Source of the DNA: Pseudoalteromonas aurantia 208
Lineage (GTDB): Bacteria > Pseudomonadota > Gammaproteobacteria > Enterobacterales > Alteromonadaceae
Direction of reading: 5' to 3'
NCBI RefSeq assembly: GCF_014858725.1
Contig: NZ_AQGV01000009.1
Location: 274,165-338,164, forward strand
DNA: 64,000 nucleotides
Every line of letters starts with the position of its first letter. Positions within the stretch are counted from its first letter, which is position 1. Positions 17,834 to 26,757 of the stretch are shown piece after piece. The notes below the pieces were generated by a model. The model worked only from the letters and a program-made list of their open reading frames with translations. It had not been told where the DNA came from and did no database searches. Both the position numbers and the translations under genes were made by a program.

Positions 17834-17859
17834 AAAAAGGGCCTATTGAGGCCCTTTTT
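17834..17859. terminator. Bidirectional terminator between rsd and fkpA
   Basis: AAAAAGGGCC and GGCCCTTTTT form a perfect 10-bp stem around TATTGA, serving the convergent rsd and fkpA. Confidence 0.92.
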
Positions 17860-17879
17860 GCTGATGCTGGAGAAATGAA

Positions 17880-18632
17880 TTACTCCGCAGCAGCTTCCGC
17901 TTTTTCTTCTTGGATCTCCAGTAATTCAACTTCAAATACTAAAGTCGAGTTTGCTGGGATTTTACCTAGATCACGCTCACCGTAACCTAAGTTCGCTGGA
18001 ATAGTAAACTTGTATTTAGACCCAACTGGCATTAATTGTAAACCTTCAGTCCAACCTGAGATAACACGATTTAATGGGAAAGTAGTTGGCTCATCACGAG
18101 AATACGAGCTATCAAACTCAGTACCGTCAATTAAAGTGCCTTTATAATGTACCTTAACAACGTCAGTGACTAATGGCTTTTTACCTTCACCTGTACTTAA
18201 TACTTCATACTGTAAACCTGACTCAGTAACGGTTACACCTGCTTTTTGTGCATTATCTGCTAAGAACTTTTCGCCTTCAGCTTTATTCTTTTCAGCATCT
18301 ACTTTGGTTTTTTCAGCTTGTAACTCACGTACCGATGTGTCTAACGCAGTAAGGACTTCACGGATTTTAGCTTCATCTAGTTTTGCTTCTCCCGCTAATG
18401 CGTCTTGAAAACCACGCATAAGTAACGCTTGATCTAGCTCAACACCAAAACCTTTTTTATCAGCTAGGTCTTTTTGCAAGAAATTACCTACTGAAGCGCC
18501 AATGCCATAAGCTTGTTGTTGTAGCTCTGTTTCTAGTTTAACTTCAACTGGCTTTTCTTCAGCTTTTTGATTACATGCAGTTAATGCTAAAACTGACGCA
18601 GCAATCAAAGACAATTTAATCGTCTGTTTCAT
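17880..18632 (-). CDS. fkpA: FKBP-type peptidyl-prolyl cis-trans isomerase FkpA-like
   Basis: A 250-residue envelope chaperone/isomerase. The N-terminus SLIAASVLALTAC resembles a lipoprotein signal, so it may be membrane-anchored rather than freely periplasmic. An FkpA-type N-terminal dimerisation domain (QAYGIGASVGNFLQKDL to about residue 120) is followed by a lysine/glutamate-rich helix, then the FKBP domain (about 130-240) with VKVHYKGTLIDGTEFDSSY, SGWTEGLQLMPVGSKYKF and IPANLGYGERDLGKIPANSTLVFEVELL. In E. coli fkpA adjoins slyX, and here slyX follows after the WD40 gene on the opposite strand, so the neighbourhood is conserved. Confidence 0.93.
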   Translation of the reverse strand: MKQTIKLSLIAASVLALTACNQKAEEKPVEVKLETELQQQAYGIGASVGNFLQKDLADKKGFGVELDQALLMRGFQDALAGEAKLDEAKIREVLTALDTSVRELQAEKTKVDAEKNKAEGEKFLADNAQKAGVTVTESGLQYEVLSTGEGKKPLVTDVVKVHYKGTLIDGTEFDSSYSRDEPTTFPLNRVISGWTEGLQLMPVGSKYKFTIPANLGYGERDLGKIPANSTLVFEVELLEIQEEKAEAAAE

Positions 18633-18879
18633 TCTGTCTATTCTCTCTTTCCGACATACCTAACGGTAGTCTGTTAATATTATATTAATGGTTAAATCTA
18701 TTGTAGCCACATTATCATTCATCGCAGTAGATGCCAAATTCAAACGCTAAACGTAGAATAAGTTAACGCGACTTTGTGTACTTGATACGCTAGTATCTAA
18801 TAACATACTACTTCTAACGGGCAGATTATATATAGTCTACCCTTTGCACTACATGACGTTAAGGGAAAATACCGATATT

Positions 18880-19866
18880 ATGCCCAATGTTTTTCGTGTC
18901 GCCCTGCTATCACTATTAATTTTGCTTATAAGCTGCTCTGATGGCTCTAACCAAGCTGAGTTTACTGTTGAACACGCCGCACGGGGTGCATTCACAGCTG
19001 CGCTTTCTCAAGATGGGCGTTACAGTTTAGTGTCCTCAGTCGAACATGGTGTCAGCCTATGGGACAATGATAGCCATGGGCTAAAATATCAATGGCACCA
19101 ATCATCTGAGCATGAAAACCTCGTCCACTCACTGGCTATTGCATACGATAATAGCTTTGCCGTTACTGCCGAAAATAATACTTTTGCCATTTGGAATATA
19201 AAAAATGGCAAAAACCACGGTTTCTATCAAATAAAAACAGGCACTATTCGCGACATTGCAATCAGCAACCAGGGCCGTTACATACTTTATGGTCGCAGCG
19301 ATAACGTTGTTGTACATCTGGACTTAGAAAGCGGAAGGCGCATAGAGTTCCTTGGACATCAAGAAAAAATTAATAGTATTGCATTATCACCGAATGGACA
19401 TTTTGCTTTAACTGGCGCAAATGATTACAGTGCTTACTTCTGGAATACCAAAACTGGGCAGGTAATTCATCGATTTAATCACCCAAGTCGAGTCACAAAA
19501 GTCGCATTAGATGCCAGTGGGCAGTATGCATTTACCGCAGACAGTTTAAAAAAAGCCAGCATATGGCAACTGACTTCAGGTGATCTTGTCTCGCAATTAC
19601 AGTATATTGCCCGACAGAAAATTTTTAGTGCTGTGCGTTTCAATCAAAGTAGTGAACTGCTACTTACCGGTTCACCCAGTCGACAAATGGATTTATGGCA
19701 GGTAAATGATGGACAAAAGCTTGGATCTTGGCTTGTTGAGCCCAGATCTGGGAGCCGACCTAAATCAGCCGTTGTATTTGATGTGGCATTTGTAAACCAA
19801 GACCAAGCACTATTAACAGAAAGCTCTAGTGGACTACTAGAACGATTTAAGCGAGTAAACCGTTGA
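18880..19866 (+). CDS. WD40-repeat lipoprotein
   Basis: Beginning at the ATG at 18880 (an AAGGGA lies 13 nt upstream, a rather long spacing) the protein is 328 residues and opens with a lipoprotein signal, LLILLISC. The rest is a beta-propeller of about six to seven blades, each ending in a Trp plus aspartate or asparagine, for example GVSLWDNDS, NTFAIWNIKNG, YSAYFWNTKTGQ, KASIWQLTSG, RQMDLWQVNDG. Such WD40 lipoproteins occur upstream of slyX in Alteromonadales; the function is unknown, probably a protein-binding scaffold. Its TGA stop overlaps the ATG of slyX (TGATG), indicating translational coupling. Confidence 0.82.
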   Translation: MPNVFRVALLSLLILLISCSDGSNQAEFTVEHAARGAFTAALSQDGRYSLVSSVEHGVSLWDNDSHGLKYQWHQSSEHENLVHSLAIAYDNSFAVTAENNTFAIWNIKNGKNHGFYQIKTGTIRDIAISNQGRYILYGRSDNVVVHLDLESGRRIEFLGHQEKINSIALSPNGHFALTGANDYSAYFWNTKTGQVIHRFNHPSRVTKVALDASGQYAFTADSLKKASIWQLTSGDLVSQLQYIARQKIFSAVRFNQSSELLLTGSPSRQMDLWQVNDGQKLGSWLVEPRSGSRPKSAVVFDVAFVNQDQALLTESSSGLLERFKRVNR

Positions 19867-20078
19867 TGACTGATTTAGAAAACCGCGTTATGGAATTAGA
19901 GGCTAAAGTGTCTTTTCAAGATGACACGATAGACACACTCAATGATGAATTACAAACTCATCAAAAGCGCCTAGCGAAGATGCAGCGCCAAATTGAATTA
20001 ATTGGTGAGAAGATGAAGGAAACCAGTGAGTCTGGTATTATTCCACAACATCAAGAACCGCCTCCTCCCCATTACTAA
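19866..20078 (+). CDS. slyX: SlyX family protein
   Basis: A 70-residue coiled-coil protein: ENRVMELEAKVSFQDDTIDTLNDEL followed by QKRLAKMQRQIELIGEKM, ending in the proline-rich PPPPHY characteristic of SlyX. The ATG at 19866 uses the last base of the preceding stop codon, so it is coupled to the WD40 lipoprotein. The function is unknown across the family. The position near fkpA, yheV and yheS agrees with enterobacterial gene order. Confidence 0.92.
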   Translation: MTDLENRVMELEAKVSFQDDTIDTLNDELQTHQKRLAKMQRQIELIGEKMKETSESGIIPQHQEPPPPHY

Positions 20079-20098
20079 CCTTTCGTTATTCAGCCAGT

Positions 20099-20299
20099 TT
20101 ACTCTGGCTTAAACACACCAATAACTTGTTCAAACTGGCGAGTCGACGCCTGCACGGCTGCTTTTGGTTGTGTCATGATATGACCACACTCAACACATTC
20201 GACCTTTTCCACATCATGTTCTTTAAATAGCATCATCACATCCATTTTTTTACACTCTGGACACGATGCGCCTGCAATAAAGCGTTTTTTCTGTTTCAC
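20099..20299 (-). CDS. yheV: YheV family zinc-ribbon protein
   Basis: A 66-residue protein with two metal-binding pairs, SCPECKK (Cys13/Cys16) and ECVECGH (Cys35/Cys38), forming a small zinc ribbon. Length and layout match YheV, a conserved uncharacterised gammaproteobacterial protein encoded near slyX and yheS. It is on the strand opposite to slyX with only 20 nt between their ends, so the two genes are convergent. Confidence 0.9.
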   Translation of the reverse strand: MKQKKRFIAGASCPECKKMDVMMLFKEHDVEKVECVECGHIMTQPKAAVQASTRQFEQVIGVFKPE

Positions 20300-20430
20300 A
20301 AATGTTCCCCTACTACTGGGTTATATAACAACCATCCCATTTTATCCTAAAGCGACTGTGCATGATACGCTTGAACAGGATTAAGCAGATCATGTTATGA
20401 TGTGCCCAATGCACATTTAGAATTGAAACT

Positions 20431-22350
20431 ATGATCCAGCTGTCTGATATTGAGTTACTTCGTGGTGGTAAAACACTCTTAAAAAATGCTAATGCCACTT
20501 TATTCCCTGAGCATAAAGTTGGCTTAGTCGGCGCCAATGGCTGTGGAAAATCCACTCTATTTGCGCTATTAAAAGGTGAATTACAATTAGACTCTGGAGA
20601 TTTTCAATTTCCTAAAGATTGGTCTATTGCCTCGGTAAAACAAGAAACTCCAGCATTAGACATCAGTGCGCTGGAATATGTGCTGCAAGGTCATCACGAA
20701 TATTATCAATGCCGCATCACTTTGCAGCAAGCTGAGGCGAGCGGTGACGGTGCGGTACAAGCCAAAGTACATCAAAAGCTTGAACTCATTGATGGCTATA
20801 GCATTGAATCTAAAGCGGGTGAATTACTGCATGGCTTGGGGTTTACAAATGCGCAAATAGATAACCCTGTGAGTGCCTTCTCTGGTGGTTGGCGCATGCG
20901 TTTAAATCTAGCCCAAGCGCTCATTCGTGATGCTGATCTGCTGCTGCTTGATGAACCAACTAACCATTTAGATTTAGATGCGGTTTATTGGCTGGAGCGT
21001 TTCTTGCGAGCATATACTGGCACTCTGGTGCTAATTTCTCACGATAGAGAGTTTTTAGATGCCGTCATTGACCAAATTTGGCATATAGATCAACAACGCA
21101 TAAATATTTATAAAGGCCATTATTCTCAGTTTGAACGCCAAAAAGCAGAAAGAATGGCACAACACCAAGCTTTGTTTGAAAAGCAACAAGAACATATTGC
21201 ACATTTAGAGCAATTTATTACACGATTTAAAGCAAAAGCAAGTAAAGCAAAGCAAGCGCAAAGTCGGGTTAAAGCGCTAGAACGAATGGAGAAGCTTGCG
21301 CCAGCGCATGCAGATTCCCCCTTCAACTTTGAGTTTGCTGACCCCATAGCATTGCCTAACCCACTTATGACATTAGACAATGCTGTTGCTGGGTATGGTG
21401 ATGTCACTATCTTACATAAAATTAAATTAAACCTTGTTCCAGGTAGCCGCATTGCCCTGTTAGGTCGTAACGGAGCTGGTAAATCAACTCTCATTAAATT
21501 ACTTGCCGGCGAGCTTGCACCACAAGCAGGGGAAGTATTCCAACATCAGGGCTTAAATATCGGGTATTTTGCACAACACCAGCTTGAGTCATTAGACTTA
21601 CAAGCAAATGCAATCACACATTTACAGCGTCTTGACCCCAAAGCCAGTGAACAATCCCTACGTGACTTTTTAGGCGGATTTGCGTTTATTGGTGACAAAG
21701 CACTTGATCCAGTTGCACCATTTTCTGGCGGAGAGAAAGCACGACTCGTACTTGCGATGTTAGTCTACCAAAAGCCCAATTTATTGTTACTTGATGAACC
21801 GACCAACCACCTAGATTTAGAAATGCGTCATGCACTCGTTATGGCATTGCAAGGCTTTGAGGGCGCCATGGTCACCGTATCACACGATCGCCACATGCTA
21901 AAAAATACAGCCGATGAATACTACCTCGTTGATAATGGGATGGTAACCCAGTTTGGCTATGACCTTGATGAGTATTATCAGTGGTTATTAAATGCAAACA
22001 AAGAGGCCGCGAAGAAACCGGAAGTAGACACAAAAAGTCACTCTAGTAGTAATCGTAAAGAACAAAAGCGCCTAGCAGCCGAATTTAGAAAGTCAGTGCA
22101 ACCGTTAAAAAAGCAAATTGAAAAGCTAGAAAAAGCGCTAGATAAGCATTCCGATGAGTTGGCCACGATTGAGATGCAGTTAGCAGATAACGATTTGTAT
22201 CAAGAAGATAACAAGGCTAAGTTGACTGACTTACTCAATAAACAAGCGCTCGTGACACCAAAGCTTAATCAAGTTGAAGAAGATTTGCTCATGGCATTAG
22301 AAGAACTGGAAGGAAAAGAGCGCCATTTTGAACAGAGTATGAGTGCATGA
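20431..22350 (+). CDS. yheS: ABC-F family ATPase YheS
   Basis: A 639-residue soluble protein with two ABC ATPase domains and no membrane segments. Domain 1: Walker A GANGCGKST near residue 35, signature FSGGWRMRLNLAQAL near 150, Walker B LLLLDEPTNHLD near 170. Domain 2: Walker A GRNGAGKST near 345, signature FSGGEKARLVLAM near 432, Walker B LLLLDEPTNHLD near 452. A linker rich in Lys and Ala lies between them, and a C-terminal Lys/Glu coiled coil (about 530-620) follows. ABC-F proteins act on the ribosomal E/P site to relieve stalling. The stop overlaps the next gene's start (ATGA). Confidence 0.95.
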   Translation: MIQLSDIELLRGGKTLLKNANATLFPEHKVGLVGANGCGKSTLFALLKGELQLDSGDFQFPKDWSIASVKQETPALDISALEYVLQGHHEYYQCRITLQQAEASGDGAVQAKVHQKLELIDGYSIESKAGELLHGLGFTNAQIDNPVSAFSGGWRMRLNLAQALIRDADLLLLDEPTNHLDLDAVYWLERFLRAYTGTLVLISHDREFLDAVIDQIWHIDQQRINIYKGHYSQFERQKAERMAQHQALFEKQQEHIAHLEQFITRFKAKASKAKQAQSRVKALERMEKLAPAHADSPFNFEFADPIALPNPLMTLDNAVAGYGDVTILHKIKLNLVPGSRIALLGRNGAGKSTLIKLLAGELAPQAGEVFQHQGLNIGYFAQHQLESLDLQANAITHLQRLDPKASEQSLRDFLGGFAFIGDKALDPVAPFSGGEKARLVLAMLVYQKPNLLLLDEPTNHLDLEMRHALVMALQGFEGAMVTVSHDRHMLKNTADEYYLVDNGMVTQFGYDLDEYYQWLLNANKEAAKKPEVDTKSHSSSNRKEQKRLAAEFRKSVQPLKKQIEKLEKALDKHSDELATIEMQLADNDLYQEDNKAKLTDLLNKQALVTPKLNQVEEDLLMALEELEGKERHFEQSMSA

Positions 22351-22811
22351 ACGCACTCTCTGCGGCGCTGTTTTGGCAATTTTCTTGCGCTAGCTATGCC
22401 CTGCCTAACATCAAGGAGCTGTTGTTGTCACTACAAGATAAGCATAATAAAAACATAAACCTATGCTTGTTATTACTTTACCTAGAGCAACAAAAAATAC
22501 AGTTAACGCCAATACAAGTTAAAGCATTAGCAGATCTGTGTTCGGATATAGACGCGCAAACATTGTTACAACACCGGCAATTGCGCAAACACATCAAGGT
22601 ATCTTATCAACGCCACCCCGCTTATCAGTCATTGCGAAAGCAGCTGTTAACAAGTGAATTAGCACTTGAGAAGTTTCAACAGCAATTACTTATAGAACAC
22701 CTCGAATCTGATACTTTGAACCATAACAACGTCTCAAATAACCTGACGTTTTACCTCGATGAGCACCACGCGCTAGCCTTAAAACAATGCTTTTTCGCCA
22801 CAAAAACATGA
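22347..22811 (+). CDS. TIGR02444 family protein
   Basis: A 154-residue mostly helical protein of the TIGR02444 (DUF2390) family, recognised by ALFWQFSCASYALPNIKELLLSLQDKHNKNINLCLLLLYLEQQ-like N-terminal content: tryptophan in the first helix and repeated leucines. Function unknown. Its ATG overlaps the yheS stop (ATGA), so the two are translated together. In E. coli yheT follows yheS directly; here this gene and a DUF3149 gene are inserted between them. Confidence 0.85.
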   Translation: MNALSAALFWQFSCASYALPNIKELLLSLQDKHNKNINLCLLLLYLEQQKIQLTPIQVKALADLCSDIDAQTLLQHRQLRKHIKVSYQRHPAYQSLRKQLLTSELALEKFQQQLLIEHLESDTLNHNNVSNNLTFYLDEHHALALKQCFFATKT

Positions 22812-22899
22812 TCAAGATCAAATCAGTGAATTAACCCTCGTAGCACGCTTAAAAAACTTGATCTTGATCATAATCCTTCGTAAGCCCCTCCTCTAAGAT
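22808..22899 (+). promoter_or_regulatory. Tandem FNR-type sites and class II promoter for the DUF3149 gene
   Basis: The 14-mer TTGATCTTGATCAT, one base from the FNR consensus TTGATNNNNATCAA, occurs on the plus strand at 22858-22871 and on the minus strand at 22808-22821. A -10-like TAAGAT lies at 22894-22899. A start at about 22906 would place the sites at -41.5 and -91.5, the class II and class I positions for FNR/CRP activators. The second site lies over the 3' end of the TIGR02444 gene. The spacing is computed from sequence; regulation is inferred. Confidence 0.6.
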
Positions 22900-22929
22900 G
22901 AATACATCAACTAATTAGGAGTCACGGCC

Positions 22930-23073
22930 ATGAACGTATTCTTCAGAGACTTTTTTACTGACCCAGTATTATTCTTGTCATTCGGATTTTTGGGGATTGT
23001 GATTGGGCTGTGTCTATTTTATGTGTATTACTTTATCAAGAAAATTAATGACGCAGAAGTACCTGAACAATAA
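22930..23073 (+). CDS. DUF3149 family small membrane protein (47 aa)
   Basis: A short gene: AGGAG lies 8 nt before an ATG at 22930 and the frame closes at TAA 23071-23073. The 47-residue product has a charged N-terminus ending FTDPVLFLS, one transmembrane helix (roughly residues 14-34, FGFLGIVIGLCLFYVYYF) and a short KKINDAEVPEQ tail. This is the DUF3149 pattern, a widespread gammaproteobacterial micro-protein of unknown function. The promoter carries two FNR-like sites, so oxygen-responsive expression is likely. A strong terminator follows. Confidence 0.8.
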   Translation: MNVFFRDFFTDPVLFLSFGFLGIVIGLCLFYVYYFIKKINDAEVPEQ

Positions 23074-23130
23074 AGTAATTATAAAACAACAATATATATT
23101 CTCAATGTAGACGAATTAAGCACGACGCAC

Positions 23131-23167
23131 AAAGCACCTTACTAACCTAGTTAGTCGGGTGCTTTTT
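23131..23167 (+). terminator. Terminator after the DUF3149 gene
   Basis: AAAGCACC pairs with GGTGCTTT, and inside it ACTAAC pairs with GTTAGT around CTA. A run of five T follows. Good rho-independent terminator. Confidence 0.9.
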
Positions 23168-23252
23168 ATTATCTGCGATCATGCCTATTTAAGCCTCAAC
23201 ACATTCAGCGTTTTTTGTTAAACTAATCGACCCATTGATAGCAAGATGTTTT

Positions 23253-24236
23253 ATGGATTACTCATTTAAAGGTGCATGGTGGATGCGCAACCGGCATGTG
23301 CAAACCATACTGCCGCGTTTTTTTAGACCATTTCAAAAAGTACCTGTCTATTTTGAGGAACTGACGACCCCTGATGGTGACTTCCTTGAACTTGCATGGG
23401 CCAAAAACAAAAAGCCCAGTGCCCCAATCGCGATAATTTTGCATGGTTTAGAAGGTAATATTAATAGCTTTTATGCTAAAGGGATGCTTAACGCACTCAG
23501 TAAGAAAGGCTTCAACGCAGTACTTATGCATTTTCGTAACTGCTCTCGCGCACCAAATAAACTGGCACGCGCCTATCACAGTGGTGAAACCAGCGATTTA
23601 AGCTTTTTAATTAAAACGCTGAAACAGCGCTATGCTGACAGCCCGCTTTATGCGGTCGGCTTTTCATTAGGCGGAAATGTATTAGCAAAATATTTAGGTG
23701 AACAACGCCATACATGTAAGCTCTCTGGTGCCGCCGTCATTTCTGCACCATATCACCTCTCATCTTCATGCCAAGTCATACGCAACAGTTGCTATGGTCT
23801 TTATCAAAAGTACTTGCTCGACAGAATGAAGAAGTCGTTTTCCCGTAAGCTACCAACTATTCAAAGTGTATTGCCTTTAGATAAAGTGACCCTGAATAAC
23901 TTCGACGATTTGTGGCAATTTGATAATCAAATTACTGCTCCACTACATGGTTTTGACAATGCGGAAGATTACTATCACCAAGCCAGTGCTCAACCCTATT
24001 TAAAACATATACAAACCCCTACCTTGCTTATTCACGCTAAAGATGACCCAATGCTGTCTGTACAAGCCATCCCCCATGAAGCACAAGTTAGTAGTGCCGT
24101 TACGTTAGCGGTGTCAGAGCGTGGTGGGCATGTCGGGTTTATTAGTGGCATGAACCCGTTTAAACCCTTTTTTTGGTTAGAGCAAGCTGTACCTCACTAC
24201 TTTACTACATTGGCCAATATGGATAAAAAAATATGA
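23253..24236 (+). CDS. yheT: YheT family alpha/beta hydrolase
   Basis: From the ATG at 23253 the product is 327 residues. The N-terminus has the YheT hallmark [15 protein letters not shown] near residue 9. Catalytic parts of the alpha/beta fold are the oxyanion loop [13 protein letters not shown] near 62-74, the nucleophile elbow GFSLGGNVL near 137 (Ser), the acid region [11 protein letters not shown] near 257 and the His in RGGHVGFI near 290. The family is related to the ABHD1/3 esterases; substrate unknown. An upstream in-frame TTG (23235) is a weaker alternative start. The stop overlaps yheU (ATGA). Confidence 0.9.
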   Translation: MDYSFKGAWWMRNRHVQTILPRFFRPFQKVPVYFEELTTPDGDFLELAWAKNKKPSAPIAIILHGLEGNINSFYAKGMLNALSKKGFNAVLMHFRNCSRAPNKLARAYHSGETSDLSFLIKTLKQRYADSPLYAVGFSLGGNVLAKYLGEQRHTCKLSGAAVISAPYHLSSSCQVIRNSCYGLYQKYLLDRMKKSFSRKLPTIQSVLPLDKVTLNNFDDLWQFDNQITAPLHGFDNAEDYYHQASAQPYLKHIQTPTLLIHAKDDPMLSVQAIPHEAQVSSAVTLAVSERGGHVGFISGMNPFKPFFWLEQAVPHYFTTLANMDKKI

Positions 24237-24472
24237 TCATTCCTATGCAACAACTTGACCCAACCACACTGGCTAATTTAATTGAGCACTATGTTTTGCG
24301 AGAAGGCACCGACTACGGCGAGCATGAGTATTCCACTGAAGAAAAAATAGCCCATGTCAAAGCGCTACTCAACACTGGGGAAGCGCTGATTGTATTCTCA
24401 GAACTGCATGAATCTGTCAACATTGTAACAAAAGCCCAATTTCAAGCCATGCAAAGTGAGGATTACAGCTAA
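24233..24472 (+). CDS. yheU: YheU family protein
   Basis: A 79-residue protein nearly colinear with E. coli Yhe[24 protein letters not shown], then [16 protein letters not shown]. Acidic, predicted helical, function unknown. The ATG overlaps the yheT stop, so the two are coupled, as in enterobacteria. Confidence 0.93.
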   Translation: MIIPMQQLDPTTLANLIEHYVLREGTDYGEHEYSTEEKIAHVKALLNTGEALIVFSELHESVNIVTKAQFQAMQSEDYS

Positions 24473-24541
24473 AGCTGGTTTTTCCCTCTTGTATTTTCAG
24501 TTATAGTTTAGAGCTAATAACTAAACTAAAAAGGCAAAATC

Positions 24542-25726
24542 ATGACCTTACGTTATTCTCTTTGCGCACTAGCACTGATGATATCCGGTGTACATGCAAA
24601 AGATTATCAAGCATCAGAGCTCGCCCATCGTCTCGCACAACAAAACATCCTGATTGATACACACATTGATGTACCATATCGACTTAAAGAACAATGGGAT
24701 GACGTAAGTAAGGCCACCAAGTCAGGTGATTTTGATTATCCCAGAGCGGTAAAAGGGGGGTTAAACGCCCCTTTTATGTCTATTTATATTCCGGCCAACT
24801 TAGAGTTTGAAGGGAAAGGTAAAAGCTATCAGCTAGCTAATCAACTGATTGATGGCATGGAAGCTCTGGCATTCAGAGCCCCTGATAAGTTTGCAATTGC
24901 ATACTCAACCAAAGACATTTATGTACACTTTAAACAAAAGAAGATGTCTATTGCGATGGGGATGGAAAATGGCTCACCTATTGAAGGGGAGCTGAAAAAC
25001 CTCAAGCACTTTTTTGACCGCGGTGTACGCTATATCACCTTAGCACACTCACAAAGTAACCATATTTCTGATTCATCTTATGATATTCGTAGGAAATGGA
25101 AAGGACTCAGCCCATTCGGTAAGAACCTAGTAACTGAAATGAACAAAATCGGAATGCTCATTGATGTATCACATATTTCTGACGCCGCATTTTATCAAAC
25201 AATGGAAATATCCAAAGTACCCGTTATCGCATCTCACTCATCATTACGTAAATATACCCCTGGATTTGAGCGCAACATGGATGACAAAATGTTAAAAGCA
25301 CTCAAAAAAAATGGTGGTGTTATCCAGATAAATTTTGGCTCAAGCTTTGTCACGGCAAGCTCTCGAAGTTGGTATGATGTGCGCAATAAAGCACAAAAAG
25401 CAGCACAACAGAGCGGCAATACTCCAACCGATTTTGCGGCTGCATACCGTGCAAAAAACCCTTTCCCATTTGCCACGCTTGAACAAGTTCTTGATCATAT
25501 AGATCATGTTGTTAAGCTAATTGGCATCGATCATGTTGGTATTGGGTCTGACTACGATGGAGTAGGTGACTCTCTGCCTATTGGTCTAAAAGATGTGTCG
25601 ACTTATCCTAATTTAGTACAAGGTCTTTTAGATAGAAATTATACCCAAGGCCAAATCAAGAAAATCTTAGGGGGAAATACCTTAAGGGTGTGGCGTCAAG
25701 CAGAAGAATACGCTAGACAATTTTAA
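24542..25726 (+). CDS. Secreted M19 membrane dipeptidase
   Basis: A 394-residue zinc dipeptidase with a cleavable signal (LCALALMISGVHA). Metal ligands and family motifs are visible: IDTHIDVPYRL (HxD) near residue 38, a Glu in AMGMENGSPIEGE near 141, LIDVSHISDAAF (His) near 208, VIASHSSLRKY (His) near 230, and HVGIGSDYDGVGD (Asp) near 335. Members hydrolyse dipeptides and some beta-lactams. It stands alone, 69 nt downstream of yheU, and ends in a hairpin. Periplasmic location is expected from the signal. Confidence 0.93.
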   Translation: MTLRYSLCALALMISGVHAKDYQASELAHRLAQQNILIDTHIDVPYRLKEQWDDVSKATKSGDFDYPRAVKGGLNAPFMSIYIPANLEFEGKGKSYQLANQLIDGMEALAFRAPDKFAIAYSTKDIYVHFKQKKMSIAMGMENGSPIEGELKNLKHFFDRGVRYITLAHSQSNHISDSSYDIRRKWKGLSPFGKNLVTEMNKIGMLIDVSHISDAAFYQTMEISKVPVIASHSSLRKYTPGFERNMDDKMLKALKKNGGVIQINFGSSFVTASSRSWYDVRNKAQKAAQQSGNTPTDFAAAYRAKNPFPFATLEQVLDHIDHVVKLIGIDHVGIGSDYDGVGDSLPIGLKDVSTYPNLVQGLLDRNYTQGQIKKILGGNTLRVWRQAEEYARQF

Positions 25727-25735
25727 CCTGTTTGT

Positions 25736-25765
25736 AGGTATGGCGTTGGCGTCATCGCTATACCT
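25736..25765. terminator. Hairpin between dipeptidase and tRNA array
   Basis: AGGTATGGCG and CGCTATACCT form a 10-bp stem with one G-U pair around a 10-nt loop; a CTTCTTCT pyrimidine run follows on the plus strand. It is a likely terminator for the dipeptidase. Confidence 0.6.
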
Positions 25766-25929
25766 TCTTCTCATTGCCAATCACGCTTCACATGTTTTGC
25801 AAGCAGTAAACCTCATTTTCTAATCGTCATTCAAAACATAAGATAAGGCAAAGGGAGTCTTTAGGAAATAATTGAGAAGTACCAAGAATGATATATTAAG
25901 AAGAAATAAGTAGAATTATGTACAGGAAT

Positions 25930-26006
<77 letters not shown>

Positions 26007-26072
26007 CCTGTACTGTAGAAATTGTTTAAAGTTGATCTACATAACAACTTGGCTACCAAATCAAACAATAAT

Positions 26073-26149
<77 letters not shown>

Positions 26150-26214
26150 CCTGTACTGCAGAAATTATTTAAAGTTGCTCTACATGACAACTGGCTGCCA
26201 AATCAAAAAAGAAT

Positions 26215-26291
<77 letters not shown>

Positions 26292-26357
26292 CCTGTACTG
26301 CAAAAATTATTTAAAGTTGCTCTACATGACAACTTGGCTACCAAATCAAAAAAGAAT

Positions 26358-26434
<77 letters not shown>

Positions 26435-26499
26435 CCTGTACTGCAGAAATTATTTAAAGTTGCTCTACATGACAACTGGCTGCCAAATCAAAAAAGAAT

Positions 26500-26576
<77 letters not shown>

Positions 26577-26658
26577 CCTGTAATTTTAAGTGAAATCGCT
26601 TAAAATTTATTCTCCTAAAAAACAATGTTTTAAACTTGTCTTTTGAAGAGGTCGCTAT

Positions 26659-26688
26659 AGTATAGGATTCTATTTTAAATGCAAGCAA
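26659..26688 (-). promoter_or_regulatory. Probable promoter of the tRNA-fMet array
   Basis: On the minus strand TTGCTT (26688-26683) is followed after 18 nt by TATACT (26664-26659) and then AGCGACC, a GC-rich discriminator usual for stable RNA promoters. It lies directly after the cysQ terminator. The leader to the first tRNA would be about 75 nt. Confidence 0.5.
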
Positions 26689-26690
26689 TT

Positions 26691-26716
26691 AAGCACTTAA
26701 TTTTCGTTAAGTGCTT
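26691..26716 (-). terminator. Terminator-like hairpin after cysQ
   Basis: AAGCACTTAA and TTAAGTGCTT make a perfect 10-bp stem around a six-base loop, 41 nt beyond the cysQ stop. The U-tract on the minus strand is short (TTAATT). Confidence 0.6.
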
Positions 26717-26757
26717 TATATACCAAAACGCAAGTAAATAATTACCGACCTTGTGCA

